DNA of 12,049 nucleotides from Chloroflexota bacterium (GTDB taxonomy: Bacteria > Chloroflexota > Ktedonobacteria > Ktedonobacterales > Ktedonobacteraceae), in contig VBHV01000231.1 in NCBI GenBank assembly GCA_005881995.1, positions 1 to 12,049 on the forward strand, read 5' to 3'. This document shows, in pieces, positions 1 through 6,484 of this stretch (positions are counted from its first letter, which is position 1; each line of letters starts with the position of its first letter). A program made the translations under genes and the position numbers. Below the pieces are notes generated by a model, which had not been told where the DNA came from, made no database searches, and worked only from the letters and a program-made list of their open reading frames with translations.

Positions 1-1
1 C

Positions 2-1645
2 CTTTTCGGCGGGAACAATACACAATCCACTCAACAAGTAAAAGCGCCGCCCGATAAACAAATCTATATCGCTCCTCTAGCTGGTATTTCCGACATCTCT
101 ACATTTGACCCCGCCCTTGCGAATGATCCCTCATCGATTGCTGCGATCCAGATGGTCTTCACCGGCCTGGTACAACTTGATGATAAAGCAAATGTGCAGC
201 CGCAGCTGGCGAAAACCTGGAATGTGAGTCCTGATGGGTTAACCTGGACGTTTCATCTCAAGCCGCATTTGATGTTCAGCGACGGAACGCCTCTGACCTC
301 GGCAGATGTCGCCTACAGCATCGACCGGGCATTGCAACCCGCTACCAAATCGACGGTGGCGCCGATCTACCTCGACCTCATACGCGACTCCGATAAGCTG
401 CTCGCGGGAACGATTTCCTCGCTTATCAATGACAGCCTGCTTACTCCCGATGCTAACACGCTCGTTGTTCAGATTAGAAAGAAGGCGGCCTACTTCCTGT
501 CAATGCTGACCTATCCTTGCGCTTATGTTGTGGAGAAACGGCTGGTTCAAGAGTCAGGGACAAGCTTCACTGACCACCTGACATTCGGCGGCGGAGCGGG
601 GCCTTTTCGCGTAACACAATACATTCACGGCAAGGAAATAGATTTCGCGCCCAATCCAAATTACTACGATACACAGCCACAGTTGAAAAAGGTGGTCTTC
701 CCTTTCTATCCACAGGAGGCAGCCGCGTACTCGGCATATCAGGCAGGCAGTGTCGATGCTACCGGAGTGCCGGTGGTAACATTTGCTAGCGATAAACAAC
801 GGCCTGATTTCCACTTTGTGCCGCAGTTGTGGACGAACTACTACACCATGAACTACCTGGTCAAGCCATTCGACAACATTTCGATACGCCAGGCATTCGC
901 CCTCGCCATCGACAAAACCGCTATTAGCAATACGGTCTGGCATGGGACCGTCCTTCCCTCCAACCATATCATTCCCCAGAGTATGCCCGGCTATACTCCG
1001 AACCTCTCTGGCCCTGATGGGACACAAAGTCTGACGGGGAACGCGCAATCGGCGAAAAACCTGCTCATGAAAGGCATGCAGGCCGAAGGATGGTCGAGTA
1101 TTTCACAGATGCCCTCCATCACTTTGACCTATGCCCACGGCGTGAGCAGTTTTGATCAGGAAGTGAAATCCATGATCACTATGTGGAAGGATGCACTTGG
1201 CGTCACTGTGAAGGCCGACCCAGTTGATTATACAACCCTGCTCGACAGAGTAACCGCAGCGACGAACAATGCGCAAGGATTGCAAATGTGGGGATTGACG
1301 TGGGCCGCGGAGTATCCCGATCCTCAGGATTGGCTGACGCGACAGTTTGATGCAGGTGTGCCGAACAATAATATGAACTATGGACAAAACTTCACCAACG
1401 ATGCCGCGCTCCAGCAAAAAACTCAGCAGCAGTTGGAGGCAGCCGATGCTGATTTTCACGCGCAAGAGCGGCTCCAATCCTACCAGAAGGCTGAACAACA
1501 GCTAGTAAACGATGTGGCCTGGTTGCCCATGGAACAGGGGGCGCAGGTCTACTTGCTCAAGCCTTATGTTATAGGCCTGGTCGTTAATCCCCAGGGCTTC
1601 GTCCCGCCTGACGACTGGGCTAACATCTACGTTGTACAGCATTGA
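2..1645 (+). CDS. oppA: Peptide ABC transporter solute-binding protein, copy 1 (5' partial)
   Basis: This is an extracytoplasmic receptor of the SBP_bac_5 (OppA/DppA) family, which captures peptides or similar solutes and delivers them to the OppB/OppC channel. The frame is open from base 2, and residues before the first in-window ATG at 152 (for example ISDISTFDPALA) align with the paralogue at 2179-3945 (TSDILSFDPALA). The gene therefore enters from outside the window, and its signal peptide is not visible. The family hallmark FSDGTPLTSADVAYSIDRAL lies near the start, and the C-terminal WLPMEQGAQVYLL and PPDDWANIYV blocks are present. The end is intact (TGA at 1643-1645). It is clearly homologous along its whole length to the next gene but diverged, with only one cysteine in the visible part and apparently more A/T-rich codons, so the duplication is old. 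Ligand specificity cannot be read from sequence. Confidence 0.93.
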   Translation, partial: LFGGNNTQSTQQVKAPPDKQIYIAPLAGISDISTFDPALANDPSSIAAIQMVFTGLVQLDDKANVQPQLAKTWNVSPDGLTWTFHLKPHLMFSDGTPLTSADVAYSIDRALQPATKSTVAPIYLDLIRDSDKLLAGTISSLINDSLLTPDANTLVVQIRKKAAYFLSMLTYPCAYVVEKRLVQESGTSFTDHLTFGGGAGPFRVTQYIHGKEIDFAPNPNYYDTQPQLKKVVFPFYPQEAAAYSAYQAGSVDATGVPVVTFASDKQRPDFHFVPQLWTNYYTMNYLVKPFDNISIRQAFALAIDKTAISNTVWHGTVLPSNHIIPQSMPGYTPNLSGPDGTQSLTGNAQSAKNLLMKGMQAEGWSSISQMPSITLTYAHGVSSFDQEVKSMITMWKDALGVTVKADPVDYTTLLDRVTAATNNAQGLQMWGLTWAAEYPDPQDWLTRQFDAGVPNNNMNYGQNFTNDAALQQKTQQQLEAADADFHAQERLQSYQKAEQQLVNDVAWLPMEQGAQVYLLKPYVIGLVVNPQGFVPPDDWANIYVVQH

Positions 1646-1739
1646 GCCGCTCTCCTCTTTCGAGCAATAAAAAGACGCGATAGTCCCCTGTGAGATTTAC
1701 AAACACCCTTACGTAGTACAAGTATGCCACCGTTTGCAA

Positions 1740-2046
1740 CCTGGCGTGCATGCAGGCGGTTCAGGGCTGTAAGGCGATGCAGCATCGGTGAAAGTCCGTA
1801 GAAGCTCCCGCGTTCACGCGAGGAGAATCGTCACCTGTACCCTACCATGTTTCATGGCTCTTGTAGGTGTGCGTCTTCGTGCAAGCACCCGCGCCTGAAA
1901 ACCAAAGCCTGTACATGGCGACCTGGCACTGACAAGCGCGGAGCGGAATCAGGCCAGGCCGCTTATTCCACGCGCGACAGGCTCTGTGAAAGGAGGGGTT
2001 TAGACAAGCTGGCTTATGCCATACCTTATTCTTTGAGAAGAAGCGA
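1740..2046 (+). other. Non-coding stretch with RNA-like structure, unidentified
   Basis: Part of the 533-base gap between the two oppA genes. I see no convincing gene. There are several short perfect hairpins: CGATG-CAG-CATCG (1775-1787), CGCG-TTCA-CGCG (about 1811-1822) and CCATG-TTT-CATGG (about 1845-1857). Between the first two sits GGTGAAAGTCCG followed by CCCGC. This block resembles the P3/P4 core of cobalamin riboswitches and also motifs in domain 1 of some bacterial group II introns, but neither family's other conserved parts were found: no clear B12 box, no domain 5 and no maturase. Bases 1646-1739 hold only a weak possible promoter (TTTACA at 1696). The region may be a leader RNA, an intron remnant or neither. 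Confidence 0.3.
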
Positions 2047-2050
2047 GGGA

Positions 2051-2135
2051 GTGACGTCCTCAGTGGCAGTGCAGCCAGTGTTCCACACGCCATTGACTAG
2101 CAGTATCTCTCATTTGCGAGAGGGAGAAACGTCAC
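2051..2135 (+). promoter_or_regulatory. Predicted structured 5' leader upstream of the second oppA
   Basis: GTGACGT (2051-2057) pairs perfectly with ACGTCAC (2129-2135). Inside this closing stem are TGGC-AGTGCA-GCCA (2064-2077), GTGT-TCC-ACAC (2078-2088) and CTCTC-ATTTGC-GAGAG (2107-2122), so the segment can fold as a multi-way junction. It ends 27 bases before the ribosome-binding site AAGGAGA (2162-2168) of the gene at 2179. A further small palindrome, GTCTTGAGAC, lies at 2146-2155. The position suggests a cis-acting leader controlling the binding protein. No known riboswitch class was recognised, and there is no run of T that would make it an intrinsic terminator. Confidence 0.35.
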
Positions 2136-2178
2136 AGTAATTGTTGTCTTGAGACATTTCTAAGGAGAGAAGTTTCAC

Positions 2179-3945
2179 ATGCGACCAAGCAAGAAACTCA
2201 AAGCAGGGTTCCTTCCAACCCTCCTGGCCCTGGTGGCTATGCTCGTCGTTGCCTGCGGCGGCGGCGGGACTACTACGGGCACCACCCCGACGTCGGCGAC
2301 ACATACGAAAGCGGCGCAGTCCCAGCAGGTACTTATCAGCGCCGCCGAGGTCGGAACATCCGATATTTTGTCATTCGACCCCGCGCTGGCGCCGGATGCG
2401 TTTTCATCCGCTGCTATCGACATGGTCTTCACCGGCATGTTGCAGTTGAATAACAAGCTCGAGGTGGAATGCGTCCTCTGCTCGACCTACAGCGTCGGCA
2501 GCGATGGCGTCACCTGGACATTCAATCTGAAACCGAACCTGAAGTTCAGCGACGGCACACCGCTAACTGCTCAAGACGTGGTCTACAGCATGGACCGCGC
2601 CCTCGATCCAAAGACCCAGTCCGGCACCGCGCCGTACTACATGCGCTACATCAAAGACGCCACCGCGCGTAATGGCGGCACCGTCAAGTCCCTTATCGGC
2701 GATAGCCTGGTAGCCGTCGATAACAATACCGTCAAGGTAGTCGCGGCCAGCCCGGTCGCCTTCTTCCTGGAATCGCTGGTCTATCCGACCTCGTGGGTAG
2801 TCGAGAAGAGCGTTGTCACGAAGTGGGGCAAAGCCTGGACCGACCACCTGGCCGACAATGGCGGTCAGGGCGGCGCCGGCCCCTTCAAGGTGTTGGAGTA
2901 CACGCACAATAAGCAAATCGTCTTCGTGCCAAACCCCAACTACTTTGGCACGCCTCCGCAACTGGCAAAGGTGGTCTACCCCTTCTACAAGTCATTCGAC
3001 ACCGGTTACCAGGTATATCAGGTCAACGGCCTCGACTCGACGGGTATACCGACCTCCCACCTGGACACCGACCGCCATCGCGCCGACTTCATTAATGCCC
3101 CGTTCCTGGCGATCAACTACTACACGATGAACTACTTGCAGAAGCCCTTCGATGTCACCTCCTGCCGCCAGGCCTTCGCGCTGGCCATCAACAAGGACGT
3201 GATCGTCAAGAGTGTCTGGAAGAATTCCTTCAAAGCCACCAACCACATCGTTCCAGAGGGACAGTACGGCTATAACCCGAATCTGAAAGGCCCGGATGGG
3301 ACGACCAGCACGGCAGGCAATCAGACAGCGGCGCAAAATGATCTCAAAGCGTGCGAACAGGCCCAGGGATATGCGAGCGCGGCGAACTTCCCGCCCGTCA
3401 CGCTGACCTACTCCAGCGCCGGCGCACAGGACGTCAGAAATGAAGTCGCGGCCATGCAGCAGATGTGGCAGAACGTGCTGGGCATCAGTGTCAAGACCGA
3501 CGACATCGACATCAACAAGCTGTTCTCCGATGAAGGCCTGGGGTCGAACAACCCCTTGCAGTTCTACACCGGACCCGCGTGGTTGGCCGACTACCCCGAT
3601 CCGCAGGACTGGACGACTCTCCAGTTCGACAAGGGCGCCAGCCAGAACGGCATGAGCTTCGGTCAGAATCATGGCCCCGATGCCGCGGCGCAGCAAATGG
3701 TACAGCAGCAGATGGAAGCGGCTGATAAGATCACCGATAAAACGCAGCGCGAAATGGCCTACTGGAACATCGAGCAGCAGCTAGTAAACTACGTCGCCTG
3801 GTTCCCGATGGAACAGCAGGAAATCAACATACTGCAAAAGCCCTGTGTTCAGGGTGTGGTGCAGAACGCCATGGCCGTGCTTCCTCCTGAGGACTGGGCC
3901 AACATCTACATCTCAACCGACCAGCCTTGCGCCAAGTTATCCTAG
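2179..3945 (+). CDS. oppA: Peptide ABC transporter solute-binding lipoprotein, copy 2
   Basis: A complete 588-residue SBP_bac_5 receptor, typical length for OppA/DppA. The N-terminus is a lipoprotein signal peptide: basic MRPSKKLK, a hydrophobic core, and the lipobox VVAC with Cys26 as the lipid-anchored residue, followed by a Gly/Thr-rich linker (27-45). The mature protein should sit on the outer face of the membrane. The family hallmark FSDGTPLTAQDVVYSMDRAL lies at 123-142; FPMEQQEI (542-549) and PPEDWANIYI (569-578) mark the C-terminal end. The start is supported by AAGGAGA ten bases upstream. Six cysteines occur in the mature part (98, 101, 329, 392, 556, 584), five or more of them absent from the upstream paralogue, so disulfides are possible. 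It probably serves the OppBC-DF transporter encoded downstream. The ligand is unknown. Confidence 0.95.
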   Translation: MRPSKKLKAGFLPTLLALVAMLVVACGGGGTTTGTTPTSATHTKAAQSQQVLISAAEVGTSDILSFDPALAPDAFSSAAIDMVFTGMLQLNNKLEVECVLCSTYSVGSDGVTWTFNLKPNLKFSDGTPLTAQDVVYSMDRALDPKTQSGTAPYYMRYIKDATARNGGTVKSLIGDSLVAVDNNTVKVVAASPVAFFLESLVYPTSWVVEKSVVTKWGKAWTDHLADNGGQGGAGPFKVLEYTHNKQIVFVPNPNYFGTPPQLAKVVYPFYKSFDTGYQVYQVNGLDSTGIPTSHLDTDRHRADFINAPFLAINYYTMNYLQKPFDVTSCRQAFALAINKDVIVKSVWKNSFKATNHIVPEGQYGYNPNLKGPDGTTSTAGNQTAAQNDLKACEQAQGYASAANFPPVTLTYSSAGAQDVRNEVAAMQQMWQNVLGISVKTDDIDINKLFSDEGLGSNNPLQFYTGPAWLADYPDPQDWTTLQFDKGASQNGMSFGQNHGPDAAAQQMVQQQMEAADKITDKTQREMAYWNIEQQLVNYVAWFPMEQQEINILQKPCVQGVVQNAMAVLPPEDWANIYISTDQPCAKLS

Positions 3946-3998
3946 CGTAAGCGGCTTGCCGCGCATGTAGAACGCTCAAAAGCATTCTTGCATGCGTG

Positions 3999-4042
3999 GA
4001 GAATGGGGGACAGCAATCTCTTAATTGCTGTCCCCCATTCTC
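3999..4042. repeat. Perfect 19-bp palindromic hairpin element
   Basis: GAGAATGGGGGACAGCAAT (3999-4017) is followed by a 6-base loop CTCTTA and then its exact reverse complement (4024-4042). Neither side has a T-run, so it does not look like a standard intrinsic terminator, although it could still stall polymerase or protect the oppA mRNA 3' end. The length, perfection and GGGGGACAG core resemble REP/MITE-type palindromes, some of which are mobilised by RAYT/IS200-like transposases. That link is inference. A short open frame (3988-4236) runs through it and is not considered a gene. The remainder of the 360-base gap (3946-4305) contains the promoter at 4082 and nothing else recognised. Confidence 0.75.
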
Positions 4043-4081
4043 ATGAATACAATAAAAAACGCAACCACCCTTATGCAGTGC

Positions 4082-4110
4082 TTGACAAGCGTGAGAGCGT
4101 CAAATACAAT
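4082..4110 (+). promoter_or_regulatory. Near-consensus sigma-70-type promoter for oppBC-DF
   Basis: The -35 box TTGACA (4082-4087) and -10 box TACAAT (4105-4110) are separated by exactly 17 bases. Transcription would start near 4117 and leave a leader of about 190 bases before oppB. TTGAC (4082-4086) and GTCAA (4099-4103) form an inverted repeat that overlaps the -35 box and spacer, a layout expected of a repressor site. The permease and ATPase genes can thus be expressed apart from the binding-protein genes. Confidence 0.7.
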
Positions 4111-4305
4111 ATCATTAAGTCCATCCCCGTACATAGTGTCTGCCTTCAAGTAAGGACGAGAACATGCTATGAAGAAGCGTGCCAGTTCAAGGATGTTCTC
4201 CACGACAAGGCGCTAATTATGAGAAATGTACCATGAGTAAGAGAAAACTATCGAAGTATTCTCTGATATCACTACAAGCGCAACTAAGAGAGTAGAGGGT
4301 ACAGT

Positions 4306-5271
4306 ATGGTTCAATTCTTAGTCAAGAGGTTCATCGGTCTGATCTTCGTCATTATCGGTGTAACCTTCATCACCTTCATCTTAGGGTATTTCGCTCCCGG
4401 AGATCCGATACGTGAACTGCTGGGCAACCACGTAACCCCCCAGGTTTACAACAATCTCAAAGAGGCCTACGGGCTGAATCTCCCCTGGTACCAGCAGTAC
4501 TGGAATTTCCTCTCCCACCTGTTCAGGTTAGACTTCGGCTTTTCGTTCCACCAGCAAAACTACCCCGTCTGGAATATCCTCAGAGACGGCGTACCAGTTT
4601 CAACTGAACTCGCATTCTGGGCGCTGCTCATCCAGCTACTGGTAGGCATTCCCGTAGGTATCATCTCCGCGCTCAAAGCCAATACCTGGGTCGATACCGT
4701 CAATATGGGTACCATGCTGGTTCTATTCGCGCTGCCATCGTTCGTCCTGGCTATCTTCGCGCAGGTGCTTATTGTGAACCTCGATAATGCAACCAGCGGA
4801 TCCTGGCCCGTCGCGGCTGCCGGAAACTGGAATGTCGGGCAATATGGTTGGAATGAAATCCAGATCAAGCTCGCTCCGATCCTGGTGTTCGCGGCTGTTG
4901 GTACGGCGCTCTTTGCTCGCCTGGCACGCACCAGTATGCTTGAGGTGCTGCGCCAGGACTATGTACGCACGGCGCGCGCCAAAGGCATGCGCGAGCGCTC
5001 TGTGGTTTACCGCCACGCGTTCCGTAATGCAATGATCCCGCTGGTCACAGTTTTTGGCCTCTCCATCGGCCTGCTGGTAACCGGCGCATTCTTCATCGAG
5101 CAGATTTTCAACATTCCCGGTATCGGCCAGCAAACCATCACCTCCATCAATAACCGGGATTACCCCGTTACTCAGGCAACGACAGTGTTGTTGGCGGTAG
5201 CGGTGGTCGTGGGAAACCTGATCTCAGACGTCCTCTATAGCATCGTAGACCCACGCATCAAGGCCGAATAG
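4306..5271 (+). CDS. oppB: Peptide ABC transporter permease, OppB/DppB type
   Basis: An inner-membrane permease of 321 residues, normal for OppB/DppB. With OppC it forms the channel for substrate handed over by the OppA lipoproteins. The N-terminus has the family pattern: a first membrane helix (about 8-28) followed by FAPGDPIRELLG, then the large external loop with AYGLNLPWYQQYWNFLSHL (54-72). Further membrane segments lie at about 100-122, 134-157, 189-206, 243-264 and 291-313. The cytoplasmic EAA-like coupling loop that contacts the ATPase is at about 217-242 (DYVRTARAKGMRERSVVYRHAFRNAM). The C-terminus DVLYSIVDPRIK is typical. The start is preceded by AGAGGG a few bases upstream. It is the first gene after the promoter at 4082, and its stop codon overlaps the Shine-Dalgarno sequence of oppC. 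Confidence 0.95.
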   Translation: MVQFLVKRFIGLIFVIIGVTFITFILGYFAPGDPIRELLGNHVTPQVYNNLKEAYGLNLPWYQQYWNFLSHLFRLDFGFSFHQQNYPVWNILRDGVPVSTELAFWALLIQLLVGIPVGIISALKANTWVDTVNMGTMLVLFALPSFVLAIFAQVLIVNLDNATSGSWPVAAAGNWNVGQYGWNEIQIKLAPILVFAAVGTALFARLARTSMLEVLRQDYVRTARAKGMRERSVVYRHAFRNAMIPLVTVFGLSIGLLVTGAFFIEQIFNIPGIGQQTITSINNRDYPVTQATTVLLAVAVVVGNLISDVLYSIVDPRIKAE

Positions 5272-5287
5272 GAGGCAAGTATTAGAA

Positions 5288-6322
5288 ATGGATACGAAAG
5301 ATCAAGACGAACTTGCCTCTCCGGGGGTAATGTCTCCAGACACCACTCTATCACCGCTAACTATCGAAAAAGAAATAACGGACAACGGCACCGTCCAGGT
5401 GATCGGGCCGGACCAGGAGCAGGTTCCTGTCGGAGTGAAGCCCAAAAAAACCCTGACGCCTTTCCAGGAATCGTTACGGCGCTTGCGGCGTGATAAACGC
5501 GCCATGGTCAGCCTTGGGGTGATTATCTTCTTCATCTTGCTCCCCATTATCGGTCCTCTCATCTACCAGCACATTGGCGGCACCTACAACAGCGCCTTCC
5601 AAGGCTCTATCGGACCTGCGGTGTACCACAACCCATTCCATGGGCAGGGACTGCTCGTCTCGATCTCGGTTGCCCTGCTGGTGGAAGTGGTCGATATTCT
5701 GCTGGGCATCACAGTGGGGGTGCTGGCAGGTTTCTACGGCGGTTGGATCGACCAGCTCCTGGCGCGTTTCACCGATATTATGTTCGCCTTTCCCGGCCTG
5801 CTGTTTGCCATCCTGCTCACAGGTATCTTTGGCACACAGGCTGATACTGCATTCAGCAATATCCCCATTATCGGGCCTAATGGAAAAGCGCGTCTCCTGC
5901 TGCTTTCGCTGGCCCTGGCTTTCACTGCCTGGCCGCTGATGGCGCGCTATGTGCGTGGGCAAACGCTGCAGCTCAAGGAACAGCAATTTATCGAGGCGGC
6001 CCGCACTTCCGGCACCAGTGATTTGAAAATCATCACCCGCCATATCATTCCGAACCTGTTTAGCATTGTGGTGGTCGCCTCTACACTGAACATTTCTGGC
6101 ACCATCATCGGCGAGGCCGGATTGAGCCTGCTTGGCCTCGGCGTACAGCCGCCGGGTTCCAGTATTGGCTTGATGATTTCGGATGCATCATCCGGGGGCA
6201 ACCTCCAGGTACACCCATGGGAGGTACTGCTGCCCTCCATCGTGCTGACCATCATTGTGCTGGCGTTCTCATTCCTGGGCGATGGCCTGCGCGACGCCTT
6301 TGACCCTCGATCGAAAGATTAG
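5288..6322 (+). CDS. oppC: Peptide ABC transporter permease, OppC/DppC type
   Basis: Second permease subunit, 344 residues. A polar, Asp/Glu/Pro-rich cytoplasmic N-terminus of about 55 residues precedes the OppC_N-like segment (PFQESLRRLRRDKRAMVSLGVII, 58-80) and the first membrane helix (about 74-93). Other helices lie at about 121-148, 165-182, 202-218, 256-275 and 313-331. The EAA coupling loop is near 235-256 (IEAARTSGTSDLKIITRHIIPN), and the C-terminus (FSFLGDGLRDAFDPR) is typical. The conserved LGTDxxGRDxxSR-like block found before the second helix in most OppC/DppC proteins is absent: HNPFHGQGLLVSISVALL occurs there, apparently shortened by about 15 residues, with no sign of frameshift. 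It lies 16 bases after oppB, with AGGAGG overlapping the oppB stop. Confidence 0.93.
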   Translation: MDTKDQDELASPGVMSPDTTLSPLTIEKEITDNGTVQVIGPDQEQVPVGVKPKKTLTPFQESLRRLRRDKRAMVSLGVIIFFILLPIIGPLIYQHIGGTYNSAFQGSIGPAVYHNPFHGQGLLVSISVALLVEVVDILLGITVGVLAGFYGGWIDQLLARFTDIMFAFPGLLFAILLTGIFGTQADTAFSNIPIIGPNGKARLLLLSLALAFTAWPLMARYVRGQTLQLKEQQFIEAARTSGTSDLKIITRHIIPNLFSIVVVASTLNISGTIIGEAGLSLLGLGVQPPGSSIGLMISDASSGGNLQVHPWEVLLPSIVLTIIVLAFSFLGDGLRDAFDPRSKD

Positions 6323-6466
6323 TCCTTACAGCCTGCCTGACAGCGAAGCTGTAGCACGCAGTGCGTTGGCAGGTTGGTTTAAGACAGAGTCCTTACAGCC
6401 TGCCTGACAGCGAAGCTGTAGCACGCGGAATAAGAGAAGCAGCGTTGGCAGGTTGGTTTGAGACAA
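6321..6466 (+). repeat. Tandem pair of structured ~67/79-bp repeats between oppC and oppDF
   Basis: Unit 1 (6321-6387) and unit 2 (6388 to about 6466) share the same first 39 bases (starting AGTCCTTACAGCC) and nearly the same last 25 (GCGTTGGCAGGTTGGTTT then R-AGACA). They differ at the centre: AGT in unit 1 versus a 15-base insert in unit 2. Each unit can fold: CCTGCC pairs with GGCAGG as an outer stem, ACAGC-GAA-GCTGT is one inner arm, and GCAC-GCA-GTGC is a second inner arm in unit 1. The first two bases of unit 1 are the end of the oppC stop codon. Such hairpins in an operon gap may tune mRNA decay or the permease:ATPase ratio, or may be a dispersed repeat family. Confidence 0.8.
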
Positions 6467-6484
6467 GTGAGCGGAGTGACGATA

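Noticed and set aside
1770..1830. Cobalamin riboswitch
   Set aside because: GGTGAAAGTCCG...CCCGC matches part of the core, but the GGGAA segment before it and a proper B12 box at the 3' end were not found.
1847..2140. 97-residue open frame in the gap between oppA copies
   Set aside because: It overlaps the predicted RNA structures; the residues look like translated non-coding sequence, with many Arg, Ser and Cys and no domain.
2992..3696. 234-residue minus-strand frame opposite oppA
   Set aside because: It is a shadow of a clearly coding plus-strand gene, without its own domain or ribosome-binding site.
3999..4042. Rho-independent terminator for oppA
   Set aside because: The stem is strong, but no T-tract follows on either strand.
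3988..4236. 82-residue open frame after oppA
   Set aside because: It runs through the perfect hairpin and the 4082 promoter, has no good ribosome-binding site and resembles no protein I know.
6321..6466. CRISPR array
   Set aside because: Only two adjacent units, no regular spacers and no cas genes.
6458..6484. Upstream TTG start for the fused ATPase
   Set aside because: The extra residues lie in repeat sequence; ATG 6485 has GGAG 8 bases upstream and a typical OppD N-terminus.
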